Of a DNA stretch of 64,000 bases, positions 9,492 through 18,196 are shown piece after piece. Each line of letters starts with the position of its first letter. The first letter of the stretch is position 1. This DNA comes from Qipengyuania gaetbuli (GTDB lineage Bacteria > Pseudomonadota > Alphaproteobacteria > Sphingomonadales > Sphingomonadaceae): NCBI RefSeq assembly GCF_020171365.1, contig NZ_JAIUZO010000002.1, positions 186,001 to 250,000 on the forward strand, written 5' to 3'. The notes beneath the pieces are model-generated. The model had not been told where the DNA came from. It ran no database searches and worked only from the letters and a program-made list of their open reading frames with translations. The translations under genes were made by a program, and so were the position numbers.

Positions 9492-10206
9492 CCGTCAATG
9501 CCTCTTCGGTAGGCCTGATGTGCTGCGGCGTGCCGACTTCGTACCACAGGCCGGTGAAGGCGACGCCGAACAGGCGGCCTTCGGTAATGGCGCGGTCCCA
9601 CAGGATATTGGTCGAGAACTTGCCGTCGGGCGCATCGCGCAGCAGACGGTGCGAGACCAGCTGGATGCCGGTGTAGATGAAGGGCGCAATCCGGCCGGGC
9701 AGCTTGCGCTTCAGCCGACCTGCGCCGTCCATGTAGAAATCGCCCGTCCCGTCGAAATTATGCGCCCGCGCATGGGTCACGACCAGCAGCAGCGCGTCCA
9801 TGCGGTCCGGGTCCCAGGCATGCGAGAGGTCGCGGAAGGCGTTGCGCGGCCCGTCCAGCCAGATGCTGTCGGCATTGCAGGCGAAGAAGGGGTCGGGCAG
9901 CAGGCCCGCCTTGCTCGCCTTGACCATGCCCCCACCCGTTTCGAGCAGTTCCGCGCGTTCGTCCGAGAAGGTGACGGAAGGGCTCTTGCGGGCCTTGAGA
10001 TGCGCCTCGATCGATTCCGCAAGGTAGTGGACGTTCACCACCGCCTTCGCGATGCCCGCATCCTCGATCCGGTCCATCGCGCGGTCGATCAGCGGCTTTC
10101 CGGCAACGCGCACCATCGGCTTGGGCATGGCGGCGGTCAGCGGACGCATCCGCTTGCCGAGGCCTGCCGCCATCAGCATCACCGTGTCGGAGGCGAGATT
10201 GGTCAT
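9484..10206 (-). CDS. murU: sugar-1-phosphate nucleotidyltransferase, MurU-like
   Basis: A 240-residue nucleotidyltransferase with the signature GLGKRMRPLTAAMPKPMVRV at its N-terminus and the nucleotide-sugar segment ACNADSIWLDG in the middle. In Pseudomonas and Caulobacter, MurU makes UDP-MurNAc from MurNAc-1-phosphate, a cell-wall recycling step that bypasses fosfomycin-sensitive synthesis. The assignment rests on the direct coupling to an AmgK-like kinase, whose stop overlaps this start as ATGA. Without that neighbour it could only be called a sugar nucleotidyltransferase. Confidence 0.82.
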   Translation of the reverse strand: MTNLASDTVMLMAAGLGKRMRPLTAAMPKPMVRVAGKPLIDRAMDRIEDAGIAKAVVNVHYLAESIEAHLKARKSPSVTFSDERAELLETGGGMVKASKAGLLPDPFFACNADSIWLDGPRNAFRDLSHAWDPDRMDALLLVVTHARAHNFDGTGDFYMDGAGRLKRKLPGRIAPFIYTGIQLVSHRLLRDAPDGKFSTNILWDRAITEGRLFGVAFTGLWYEVGTPQHIRPTEEALTGG

Positions 10207-11192
10207 GCGATCTCCCCGCCATGCGCATCGCGCAGCGCCTGCGGGATATTGGCCTCGAACCACGCCGCGACTGGGGCGAGCGCTTCGTGCTGCAGGTCGC
10301 GTTCCATGGCCTTCCACACGCGCGGGATCATGCGCAGGTAACGCGGCTTGCCGTCGCGCTTGTAGAGGCGCGTGAAGATACCGACGATCTTGGCGTTCCG
10401 CTGTGCACCGAGGCGGGCGTAGTCGGCCTCGAAATGCTCGTCCGGATCGGCAGCCGCGCGGTAGCGGCACATCATGTCGTGTTCGAGCTGTTCCGACACG
10501 TCGCGGCGCGCGTCCTGCAGCAGGCTGACGAGGTCGTAAGCCTTGTGCCCGACCAGCGCGTCCTGGAAATCGATGATGCCCTGCTCCCCGCCCAGCTTGC
10601 CTGGTTCGAGCAGCATGATGTTCTCCGCATGATAGTCGCGCAGCACCGTCACACCGGGCTGCTGGCGCTCGAGCAGCGGCGCGAGCGCCTCGTCCCATGC
10701 GCGGGTCCAGCCCGCTTCATCGACCGAGAGACCTGCGGCAGGGCAATACCACTCGGTGAACAGTCCCGCCTCGCGCTGGTAGACGGCCATGTCGTAAGGC
10801 TCGAACGGACCGGCGGGCAGGCGGTGCAGCTGCACCAGCGCGTCGATCGCCTGCGCATAGACGGCCTGTTCGTCGCCCGGATGCTCGTCGATCCATTCCT
10901 TCATGCGGAAATCGCCGAAATCCTCGGTCAGGACCCAGCCCTGTTCGGGCAGTTCCGCGTAGATTTCCGGTGCGCGCATGCCATTGGCGGCCAGCCAGTG
11001 CGCGACATGGAGGAAAGGCGCGGGATCTTCATGCGGGGGCGGCGCATGCATCAGCATGGCGCTGCGCCCGCCCATGCGCAGGCGGAAATAGCGGCGGAAG
11101 CTGGCGTCCCCGACCAGCGGCGCGATTTCCGCCCCCTGCCATGCGGTGTCGCCAAGAAACTCGTGAATGCCCTGCGGCAGCGTGTGGTTCAT
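10203..11192 (-). CDS. amgK: anomeric MurNAc/GlcNAc kinase AmgK-like
   Basis: A 329-residue aminoglycoside-phosphotransferase-fold kinase. The catalytic loop is VLRDYHAENIMLL near residue 190 and the metal-binding aspartate is in GIIDFQDALVGHKAYDL. AmgK phosphorylates the anomeric carbon of MurNAc or GlcNAc in peptidoglycan recycling, and the product goes to MurU, encoded just downstream. The chosen ATG at 11192 overlaps the tsaE stop as ATGA; a second ATG six codons upstream is possible. The order tsaE-amgK-murU fits the recycling cluster known from several proteobacteria. Confidence 0.85.
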   Translation of the reverse strand: MNHTLPQGIHEFLGDTAWQGAEIAPLVGDASFRRYFRLRMGGRSAMLMHAPPPHEDPAPFLHVAHWLAANGMRAPEIYAELPEQGWVLTEDFGDFRMKEWIDEHPGDEQAVYAQAIDALVQLHRLPAGPFEPYDMAVYQREAGLFTEWYCPAAGLSVDEAGWTRAWDEALAPLLERQQPGVTVLRDYHAENIMLLEPGKLGGEQGIIDFQDALVGHKAYDLVSLLQDARRDVSEQLEHDMMCRYRAAADPDEHFEADYARLGAQRNAKIVGIFTRLYKRDGKPRYLRMIPRVWKAMERDLQHEALAPVAAWFEANIPQALRDAHGGEIA

Positions 11193-11641
11193 GGCATCCG
11201 CCCTTGCCAAGCTTCGCCCGCCGCGACAACGGCCCTGCGCCCCTCGCCCACGGTTTCCAGCGTGATTTCGAGGCAGGCTGCCTCATGCGCGAAGCCGCCT
11301 GCGTGATCGGGCCATTCGGCGATCAGCGCGGCACCTTCGCGGTAATCGTCGAGGCCGATTTCCTCCGCTTCGGAAGGATCTTCGAGCCGGTAGAAATCGG
11401 CATGGACCAGCGGCACGCGCAGGTGCTCGTAGGTCTCGATGATGGTGAAGGTCGGCGACGGCACTTCGCCTGCATGCCCCAGCGCCGCGATGATCGAGCG
11501 CGCGAGCGTGGTCTTGCCTGCCCCCAGCCCGCCCGACAGCGCTACCACGTCACCCGGCTGCAGGCGGGCCGCGATGCGTTTGCCGAATTCCTCCATCGCC
11601 GGGAGGTCCGGCAGCGGTTCGATGACCGGCGCGCTCGTCAC
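11189..11641 (-). CDS. tsaE: tRNA t6A biosynthesis ATPase TsaE
   Basis: A 150-residue P-loop protein with Walker A GGLGAGKTTLARSII near residue 40 and the family motifs SPTFTIIETY and HADFYRLED. TsaE works with TsaB and TsaD to place threonylcarbamoyl on A37 of tRNAs reading ANN codons. It starts with GTG at 11641, overlapping the stop of the DivL-like gene as GTGA, and hands over to amgK by ATGA. The family length is typical. Confidence 0.93.
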   Translation of the reverse strand: MTSAPVIEPLPDLPAMEEFGKRIAARLQPGDVVALSGGLGAGKTTLARSIIAALGHAGEVPSPTFTIIETYEHLRVPLVHADFYRLEDPSEAEEIGLDDYREGAALIAEWPDHAGGFAHEAACLEITLETVGEGRRAVVAAGEAWQGRMP

Positions 11642-13980
11642 GGCAGCGTGATGACCGCGCTGGTGCCCGCATTGCGGCGGCTCTGGATTTCCAGCGTCCC
11701 GCCATGCGCTTCGACCAGCTGCCGCGCGAGCGGGATGCCGAGGCCGTGGCGGCGCTCGATCCCCTTGCCGTCGGCCGCCATGCGGATGCCTTCCAGCGCG
11801 CGGGCGAGTTCGTGCTGGCTCATGCCGCGCCCGTTATCTGTGATGGAAATGCGGTTGAGCCCGCGCTGCTTGGCCACGTCGATAACGATGCGGCCGCCGG
11901 GCGGCGTGTTGCCGATGGCATTGTCGAGCAGCTGGCCGATTGCGCGCTGCAGCTGCTGCTCGTCCGCCTCGACGATCTTGTTGGCATTGCCCTTGAGGTC
12001 GAGCGTCAGGCCGCCGTCGAGGATCGACTGTTCTCGCTTGCGCACGATCTTCGTCAGCATCGGCAGCAGCTCGACCCGCCCCTTGCGCAGCGGCATCAGC
12101 CCGGCTTCGGACTGCGATAGGTCGAGCACGTTTTCCACCTGCTCGGTCAACTTGCCGACCGACTGGGTGATCGCCGCCACATATTCCTTCGCCTGCGGTG
12201 TCAGGTCGCCCGCCAGCCCGCTCTCCAGCATTTCGGCAAAGCCGCCGATGGTCGTGAGCGGGGTGCGGAATTCGTAGCTCATGTTGGCGAGGAAGCGCGT
12301 CATCACCGCGTCGGCTTCTTCCAGCGCGCGGTTGCGTTCGCGCAGCGCCTCTTCCGCCTGCTGCGAGGCAGTGACGTCCATCACGGTGAGGAGGCCATTG
12401 CCGTCGGGCAAAGGAACGCCCGCGTAATCGAGCGTGCGCCCGTCGGCGAGCTCGATACGCCCTTCGCGGTTCTTGCGGTCGAGCGTCGCCGAACGGATAG
12501 TCTGGCCGATCTGAGAGACCGCCTTGGGATCGGCCAGCTGTCCGGCAATCGCTTCCAGCAGCTCTTCTGCCTGCGGATGGTTGTCGAGCACTTCGCTGTC
12601 GAGACCCCAGGCGCGTGGGAAACCGCGATTCCACAGTTCGAGATGCCCGTCGGGCGCGAAGACGGCGAGCGCTTCGAACAGGCTGTCGAAGGTCGCCGTG
12701 CGGGTGCGCAGCAAGGTGTCGCGCGTGGCGGACAGGTTGAGCTGTTCGGTCCGGTCTTCCGCGATCAGCACCAGCCCGCCGTCGGGCAGCGGCTGGGCGA
12801 CGACGCGCAAATGCGTGCCGTCAGACAGCGGCCAGGCCATTTCCTCCGGCTCGTCCTTCTGGAACCAGCCGACTAGTTCGCCGCGCCATGCGGGAAAATC
12901 GCGCACTTCGGGAATGCGCCCGTTCTCGCGCGCGACCATCAGCATCTGCTCGAAAGTGGTGCGTTCGTTGACCACGCCCGGCGGCAACGAGAAGACGCGG
13001 TGGAACGGCTGGTTCGCAAAGGTCATCCTGCGCCGCGCATCAAACTGCGCGACGCCGATCGACAGCTGGTCGAGCATGGACCGCTGCGCTTCGCGGAAAG
13101 CGCGGAATTCGCGGGCCTGCTCTTCCATTTCCTCGATATCGACCGCGTATCCGGCGATCCCCTCGCCCATCAGTGGCAGGTCGGTCACGCGGATCGTGCG
13201 GCGCGCGTCCTTGATCGTGGCCGACACGATACGCTCGATCGGCTGGCGGCGGTCGGCGGCCTGCTGGGCGACTTCGGCAGCCGTGCGTCCGCCGACAGTT
13301 TCGACCAGTTCCACCTGGTCGGTCACGACCTGGTCCGCGCTGGTGCCGCCCACCGCCTCGACATAGGCGCGGTTGACGAGCCGCAGGTGCATGTCTGCGC
13401 CGCGGAACCACATCGGCATGGGCGCGGCCTCGATCAGGCCGACCAGCGCGCCGAAATCGTCACGCGCACGCGCAGCCTCTTCGCCGAGGCGGGCAAGTTC
13501 GTCTTCGGTCTCGGTGAAATCGAATACCCAGACCAGCGCCGCGCCGCTGGGCGACACGGCCGGGTCCGCCAGCGCGCCGCGCAGGGCCAGTGTCTTGCCC
13601 GAGCCGGGCGGGCGCAGCGACATCTTGAACGGCTTGGCGCTCTTCTGCGTGCGGCGGACCAGCGTGGAAAGCTGTTCGATCTGGTCTTCGGCAAGACCGG
13701 TCCCGTCCTCGCGCGCCAGTTCGCTGAGATATTCGGGCACGCGGTCGAGGCCGAGCCAGCGGGCGAAGCGGTCGGGCGCCTCGATCCGGCCGTCGCTGCG
13801 CACCATCAGCGGGATGGCGGGGCCTTCCTCGACCATGCGCGCAAGCCGCAAGGCTGCCTTGCGATGCGATTCCGCCGCCTGCGCGCGATTGGTGGCGCGC
13901 AGCATCAGCCAGACGGCCGCGCCGGTCCACACGGCCAGCAATACGCCGATCAGGGGAAGGAGTGCGGGCGAGACTTCCAT
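11638..13980 (-). CDS. divL: DivL-like cell-cycle kinase with Tyr in the H-box
   Basis: A 780-residue membrane sensor. One transmembrane segment lies at about residues 5-27, PAS-type modules fill about 90-530, a HisKA-like dimerisation helix spans about 560-630, and a GHKL ATPase domain closes the protein (N-box QLLDNAIGNT, G1 TDNGRGMS, G2 HGLGIPLARQ). The H-box reads MSYEFRTPL: Tyr569 replaces the phospho-acceptor histidine, and the codon is clearly TAC. Caulobacter DivL (769 residues) has Tyr550 at the same place and controls CckA and CtrA through DivK, so I infer an orthologue. The stop overlaps tsaE, and ahcY lies 89 bases upstream. A degenerate kinase of another line is the alternative. 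Confidence 0.8.
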   Translation of the reverse strand: MEVSPALLPLIGVLLAVWTGAAVWLMLRATNRAQAAESHRKAALRLARMVEEGPAIPLMVRSDGRIEAPDRFARWLGLDRVPEYLSELAREDGTGLAEDQIEQLSTLVRRTQKSAKPFKMSLRPPGSGKTLALRGALADPAVSPSGAALVWVFDFTETEDELARLGEEAARARDDFGALVGLIEAAPMPMWFRGADMHLRLVNRAYVEAVGGTSADQVVTDQVELVETVGGRTAAEVAQQAADRRQPIERIVSATIKDARRTIRVTDLPLMGEGIAGYAVDIEEMEEQAREFRAFREAQRSMLDQLSIGVAQFDARRRMTFANQPFHRVFSLPPGVVNERTTFEQMLMVARENGRIPEVRDFPAWRGELVGWFQKDEPEEMAWPLSDGTHLRVVAQPLPDGGLVLIAEDRTEQLNLSATRDTLLRTRTATFDSLFEALAVFAPDGHLELWNRGFPRAWGLDSEVLDNHPQAEELLEAIAGQLADPKAVSQIGQTIRSATLDRKNREGRIELADGRTLDYAGVPLPDGNGLLTVMDVTASQQAEEALRERNRALEEADAVMTRFLANMSYEFRTPLTTIGGFAEMLESGLAGDLTPQAKEYVAAITQSVGKLTEQVENVLDLSQSEAGLMPLRKGRVELLPMLTKIVRKREQSILDGGLTLDLKGNANKIVEADEQQLQRAIGQLLDNAIGNTPPGGRIVIDVAKQRGLNRISITDNGRGMSQHELARALEGIRMAADGKGIERRHGLGIPLARQLVEAHGGTLEIQSRRNAGTSAVITLP

Positions 13981-14069
13981 TACCCGCCAGCTATGCGGCC
14001 AGCGGCGGGGATGCAATGCCCCGCCGCCCTATTGCCTTGCTTACCCGCCGAAAAACGGGCGTTTTGCGA

Positions 14070-15479
14070 TCAGTAGCGGTAATGTTCCGGCTTGAACGGG
14101 CCTTCGACCGGCACGCCGATGTAGTCCGCCTGCTCCTTGCTGAGCTTGGTCAGCTTGACGCCCAGCTTGTCGAGGTGGAGCGCAGCGACCTTCTCGTCGA
14201 GGTGCTTGGGCAGGACGTAGACGTCGTTTTCGTAGTCGTCCGTGTTCTTCCACAGCTCGATCTGGGCCAGCACCTGGTTGGTGAAGGAACAGCTCATCAC
14301 GAAGCTGGGGTGGCCGGTCGCGCAGGCGAGGTTCACCAGGCGGCCCTTGGCCAGCACGATGATTTCCTTGCCGTCGGGGAACTTCACCAGGTCGGTGCCG
14401 GGCTTCAGCTCGGTCCACTCGTAATTGTCGAGCGCGCTGATCTGGATCTCGCTGTCGAAGTGGCCGATGTTGCAGACAATGCTCATCGGCTTCATCGCCT
14501 TCATGTGTTCGGCGGTGATGACGTCCTCGTTACCCGTGGTGGTGACGAAGATGTCGGCGCGGGTGACCGCGTCTTCCATCGTCACGACCTCGTAGCCTTC
14601 CATCGCCGCCTGCAGGGCGCAGATCGGGTCGATTTCGGTCACGAGCACGCGTGCGCCGCCGTTACGCAGCGACTGGGCCGAACCCTTGCCGACATCGCCG
14701 TAACCGGCGACGCAGGCGACCTTGCCCGACAGCATCACGTCGGTCGCGCGGCGGATCGCGTCGACCAGCGATTCGCGGCAGCCGTAGAGGTTGTCGAACT
14801 TCGACTTGGTCACGCTGTCGTTCACGTTGATCGCCGGGAACGGCAGCTTGCCCTGCTTGGCAAGGTGGTAGAGGCGATGGACGCCGGTGGTGGTCTCTTC
14901 CGAAACGCCCTTAATGGCCTTCACCGTCTTGGTGAGGTAGCCCGGCTTCTTCTTCACGAAGTCCTTGAGCGCGCGCTGCATCTCGATTTCTTCGGCATTG
15001 GTCGGGGCCGGCATTTCCTCGCCCGCCTCGATGCGCGCACCCCACAGGGCGAACATGGTGGCATCGCCGCCATCGTCGAGGATCATGTTGGCGGTGCAGT
15101 CCGGGTCCTCATCGCTCGACCAGTCGAAGATGCGGCCGACATAGTCCCAGTATTCGGCCAGGCTTTCGCCCTTGATGGCGAAAACGGGAATATCCTGCGC
15201 GGCGATCGCGGCAGCGGCATGGTCCTGCGTGGAGAAGATGTTGCAGGTCGCCCAGCGCACTTCGGCGCCCAGCGCGGTCAGCGTCTCGATCAGTACGGCG
15301 GTCTGGATCGTCATGTGGAGCGAGCCGGTGATGCGCGCGCCCTTCAGCGGCTGCGCAGCGCCGTATTCCTCGCGCGTCGCCATCAGGCCCGGCATTTCGG
15401 TTTCGGCGATGCGGATTTCCTCGCGTCCGTAATTGGCGAGCGAGATGTCCTTGACGACGTAGTCGGTAAACTGGGCCAC
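14070..15479 (-). CDS. ahcY: adenosylhomocysteinase
   Basis: A 469-residue S-adenosylhomocysteine hydrolase, which splits SAH into adenosine and homocysteine and so relieves product inhibition of methyltransferases. The NAD-binding site [13 protein letters not shown], the segment [12 protein letters not shown], and the C-terminal tail ending KPEHYRY are all present. The start is GTG at 15479, preceded by an AAAAGGA ribosome-binding site. The segment between about residues 150 and 190 is the insertion seen in bacterial enzymes. A GC-rich hairpin lies in the leader region upstream. Confidence 0.97.
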   Translation of the reverse strand: MAQFTDYVVKDISLANYGREEIRIAETEMPGLMATREEYGAAQPLKGARITGSLHMTIQTAVLIETLTALGAEVRWATCNIFSTQDHAAAAIAAQDIPVFAIKGESLAEYWDYVGRIFDWSSDEDPDCTANMILDDGGDATMFALWGARIEAGEEMPAPTNAEEIEMQRALKDFVKKKPGYLTKTVKAIKGVSEETTTGVHRLYHLAKQGKLPFPAINVNDSVTKSKFDNLYGCRESLVDAIRRATDVMLSGKVACVAGYGDVGKGSAQSLRNGGARVLVTEIDPICALQAAMEGYEVVTMEDAVTRADIFVTTTGNEDVITAEHMKAMKPMSIVCNIGHFDSEIQISALDNYEWTELKPGTDLVKFPDGKEIIVLAKGRLVNLACATGHPSFVMSCSFTNQVLAQIELWKNTDDYENDVYVLPKHLDEKVAALHLDKLGVKLTKLSKEQADYIGVPVEGPFKPEHYRY

Positions 15480-15530
15480 GAGCGGTCCTTTTCGTTCGAT
15501 AGGATGGAACGGGTACCGCGCATACGAGAA

Positions 15531-15555
15531 GGGGCGGCACTGTTAGCGCCGCCCC
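15531..15555 (-). terminator. GC-rich hairpin between secreted-protein gene and ahcY
   Basis: An 8-bp perfect stem, GGGGCGGC with GCCGCCCC, and a 9-base loop, followed on the minus strand by TTCT. It can end the transcript of the upstream gene at 15624 or form part of the ahcY leader. The U-run is short, so a regulatory hairpin is also possible. I see no convincing SAM or SAH riboswitch fold. Confidence 0.5.
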
Positions 15556-15623
15556 TAGCTTGTGATTTATGGGAGGGCAACAGCGCCCCCTCTGCCGCCC
15601 TCCCTTGCGTATCCCGAAAGGCC

Positions 15624-16082
15624 TCAGCGCCGCGCGTAGCGGCCGCCGCCTGCCGGGCGCGGACCCAGCAGTTCGTCGGCGGCCTGCGCCAGCACGGCAG
15701 GATCCCTCGACTGCGAGAGGTCGGAGGTGATTTCCTTCAGTTCCGAACAGCCCAGCCAGGGATGGCCCTGTCCGTATTCGTTCGCCATTCCGACGCTCAT
15801 CTTGTCGAGCGCCCGCTTCGCGCCGCGCGCGCCGTGGCGCTTGACGAGGCCCTGCTCCATCCGCCGTGCCGCACCGTTCAGCGTGTGCAGGTGGTTGGAA
15901 GAGAACTTGCGATAATGGTGCTGGAAGTCGTCCGAACCCATCCGGCACCGAAGCGAAGTCACCATCAGCATGATGTCCAGCTTGCGGATCTGCTCGTCGC
16001 CCGTCCCGGCGCTGGCAGTGGTAGGCACGCAAAGCAGCGCAGCGGCAGATGCCGCAAGCGCAATATCCCTCAGATTTTTCAT
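15624..16082 (-). CDS. small secreted protein of unknown function
   Basis: A 152-residue protein with a clear Sec signal peptide (LRDIALAASAAALLCVP, cleavage probably after ASA near residue 25). Two cysteines remain in the mature part, in SLRCRMGSD and WLGCSELKE, and could form a disulfide in the periplasm. It has no domain I recognise. It lies upstream of ahcY on the same strand, and homologues in related genomes may carry an AdoHcy hydrolase name by neighbourhood; nothing in the sequence supports such an activity. Confidence 0.75.
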   Translation of the reverse strand: MKNLRDIALAASAAALLCVPTTASAGTGDEQIRKLDIMLMVTSLRCRMGSDDFQHHYRKFSSNHLHTLNGAARRMEQGLVKRHGARGAKRALDKMSVGMANEYGQGHPWLGCSELKEITSDLSQSRDPAVLAQAADELLGPRPAGGGRYARR

Positions 16083-16259
16083 AGTCCCTGGTCTCCCTTC
16101 GCGAGCGACCCGTTGCCCGCGATGGAAAACATGAGTGCAAAATTTTACCGGGAGTTAAAGCCGCGCAGTAAACCAACCTTAACCATCCGACTCCCTTGCA
16201 TGCACGGCTCGTCGCTCTACATCGTGAGTGTGGATGGGAAGACACAGGAGTTTTATCAA

Positions 16260-16739
16260 ATGACAATCGCTGTTGGCGACAGCCTCCCCGATGTGAAGCT
16301 GGTGAAGGCGACGCCCGATGGGCCTCAGCAGGTCCAGTCGAGCGAGTATTTCAAGGGCAAGACCGTGGCGCTGTTTTCGGTGCCCGGCGCGTTCACCCCG
16401 ACCTGTTCGGCGCGCCACCTGCCCGGCTATGTCGACAAGGCCGAGGAACTGAAGGCCAAGGGCGTGGACGAGATTGCCTGCACCGCGGTCAACGACGCTT
16501 TTGTCCTGGACGCGTGGAAGAATGCTAACGAGGCCGGCGACGTGACTATGCTGGCAGACGGCAATGGCGACTTCGCCGAAGCTGTCGGCCTGACCATGGA
16601 CGGTTCGGGTTTCGGCATGGGCAAGCGCGGCCAGCGCTATTCGATGCTTATCGAGGACGGCGTGGTGAAGCAGCTCAACGTCGAGGCGCCGGGTGACTTC
16701 TCGGTATCGAGCGCGGAGCACATGCTCGAGCAGATGTAA
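16260..16739 (+). CDS. peroxiredoxin, Prx5 type
   Basis: A 159-residue peroxiredoxin. The peroxidatic cysteine lies in PGAFTPTCSARHLPGY near residue 47, a motif diagnostic of the Prx5/AhpE-like thioredoxin-fold group. It reduces hydrogen peroxide and organic hydroperoxides using glutaredoxin, glutathione or thioredoxin. The ATG at 16260 follows AGGAG at a good distance. The frame is open far upstream, antisense to ahcY, but that part is not coding. It is divergent from the secreted-protein gene, with about 180 bases between them. Confidence 0.94.
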   Translation: MTIAVGDSLPDVKLVKATPDGPQQVQSSEYFKGKTVALFSVPGAFTPTCSARHLPGYVDKAEELKAKGVDEIACTAVNDAFVLDAWKNANEAGDVTMLADGNGDFAEAVGLTMDGSGFGMGKRGQRYSMLIEDGVVKQLNVEAPGDFSVSSAEHMLEQM

Positions 16740-16817
16740 GCCTGCAATCTGTCCCGATTGCGGACAATCCTGCGCCCCGTCTTGCCTCGCAGCAAGGCGG
16801 GGCGCAGTCTTTGGTGC

Positions 16818-17078
16818 ATGGCAGAGGGCAAAAACAGCGGCGACGAGAACTTCGGCATCCTGCTCGGCTGGAGCTCGACTCCGGCGGGAGAACGCATCGC
16901 GCTCAAGATGCAAAGCACCCGCAAGATCGTCGAAAGAGACGAGGACGTACGCGAATTCCGTTATTTCCTGAGCAAGGAACAGGCGGTCCAGCTGGGCAAT
17001 TATCTCTTCACCGTCGTCGGCGAAACCGCCCCTGCCCCACGCAAGCGCGGCTTTTTCAGGCGCCTGATGGGCGGCTGA
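16818..17078 (+). CDS. conserved hypothetical protein, 86 residues
   Basis: A small soluble acidic-to-basic protein with no signal peptide or membrane segment. It ends with a basic tail, RKRGFFRRLMGG. The middle, KIVERDEDVREFRYFLSKEQ, looks like a folded alpha/beta domain, and the phrase LLGWSSTPAGERIALKMQS has the feel of a substrate-binding strand, but I recognise no family. It follows the peroxiredoxin gene by about 80 bases on the same strand and could be co-transcribed. Confidence 0.6.
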   Translation: MAEGKNSGDENFGILLGWSSTPAGERIALKMQSTRKIVERDEDVREFRYFLSKEQAVQLGNYLFTVVGETAPAPRKRGFFRRLMGG

Positions 17079-17108
17079 TCATGGCTGGTAGGCTCCGGCC
17101 GGTCCTGC

Positions 17109-17510
17109 TCAACCTTCCGCCTTGGTGAAAAAGGCGGCTGTCATCGATCCTTCGGCCAGACCGCTGCAGCGCGAGCGCCACAGGCGGTTGTTGCGCGCGA
17201 CGGCTTCCTCCGAATGCTCCATGCGCTTGGCATCGGCGAAACGTTCAAAATCGGCTGCGTGCTGCGCATTGACCGCCTGTTCGAGCCGCGCGCGGGCTTC
17301 GGTTTCAGTGAGGCCGCTTGCCATGGCGCTTTGCTGCGCATCCCTCGTCCAGCCGACTAGGCCATCGCGGTCGACCGTGTAACCCAGCTGTTCGCAGGTC
17401 TGTACCGAACTGACCGCAACGGCGATCTTCTCGTACTGCTCCGAATAGTCGGCTTGGGCGGCGGTTAGTCCGATCGCAACGAACGGAAGGGCCGAGACTA
17501 GAATTCCCAT
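17109..17510 (-). CDS. secreted hypothetical protein, 133 residues
   Basis: The N-terminus GILVSALPFVAIGLTAAQA is a Sec signal peptide with cleavage likely after AQA near residue 20. The mature part is helical and charged, with two cysteines (VQTCEQLG and WRSRCSG) that could pair in the periplasm. I recognise no family. It converges on the small gene ending at 17078 and lies 74 bases after folE on the same strand. Confidence 0.65.
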   Translation of the reverse strand: MGILVSALPFVAIGLTAAQADYSEQYEKIAVAVSSVQTCEQLGYTVDRDGLVGWTRDAQQSAMASGLTETEARARLEQAVNAQHAADFERFADAKRMEHSEEAVARNNRLWRSRCSGLAEGSMTAAFFTKAEG

Positions 17511-17584
17511 GGCAAGTCCTCTCCTGTTGATGCCCGGGAACCTGCGCCCCCGATACTGTCAGCTGGATGAACGGATCGATTGCC

Positions 17585-18196
17585 TCAACCGTAACCCATC
17601 AGGCTGAGCACTTCCTTGCGGCTGCGCTGGTCTTCGAGGAAGGTGCCCATCATCCGGCTGGTGATCATGCCGACGCCCGGCGTGCGCACACCGCGCGCGG
17701 TCATGCAGCTGTGCGCTGCCTCGATAACCACGGCCACGCCCTGCGGCTGGAGGTGTTCCCAAATGCAGTCGGCCACTTCGGCGGTCAGGCGTTCCTGCAC
17801 CTGCAGGCGGCGGGCGAAGCCGTGGAGCACGCGGGCGAGCTTTGAAATGCCGACCACGCGGTCGTTCGGCAGGTAGGCGATTGCCGCCTTGCCGATGATC
17901 GGGGCCATGTGATGTTCACAATGCGACTGGAAGGGAATGTCCTTGAGCAGCACGATCTCGTTGTAGCCGCCGACTTCCTCGAACACGCGGCTGAGATGGT
18001 AGCCGGGGTCTTCACCGTAGCCGAGACAATATTCCTTCCACGCGCGCGCGACGCGCGCGGGCGTATCGACCAGCCCTTCGCGGGTCGGGTCGTCGCCGGT
18101 CCATTCGATCAGCGTGCGGATCGCCTGCTGCACGTGTTCGGGTACGGGCGGCTTGCCGCGCGGGTCGTCTTCGTCCGGTCCTACAAGGCTGCTCAT
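17585..18196 (-). CDS. folE: GTP cyclohydrolase I
   Basis: A 203-residue type-1 enzyme that opens GTP to dihydroneopterin triphosphate, the first step to folate and pterins. The zinc and active-site motifs SHCEHHMAPIIGKA and EAAHSCMTARGV are present, as is the C-terminal TFLEDQRSRKE. I chose the ATG at 18196 because it overlaps the stop of the upstream PLD gene as ATGA; an ATG three codons earlier is possible. Coupling of folE to a phospholipase D gene is by position only; no shared pathway is obvious. Confidence 0.95.
   Translation of the reverse strand: MSSLVGPDEDDPRGKPPVPEHVQQAIRTLIEWTGDDPTREGLVDTPARVARAWKEYCLGYGEDPGYHLSRVFEEVGGYNEIVLLKDIPFQSHCEHHMAPIIGKAAIAYLPNDRVVGISKLARVLHGFARRLQVQERLTAEVADCIWEHLQPQGVAVVIEAAHSCMTARGVRTPGVGMITSRMMGTFLEDQRSRKEVLSLMGYG

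Noticed and set aside
15480..15623. SAM or SAH riboswitch before ahcY
   Set aside because: Only one simple GC-rich hairpin is visible; I cannot draw the pseudoknot or conserved core of a known class.
13962..16259. Very long plus-strand open frame opposite ahcY, reaching into the peroxiredoxin gene
   Set aside because: It is the mirror of a GC-rich real gene; only the last 160 codons, from 16260, have a ribosome-binding site and a known family.
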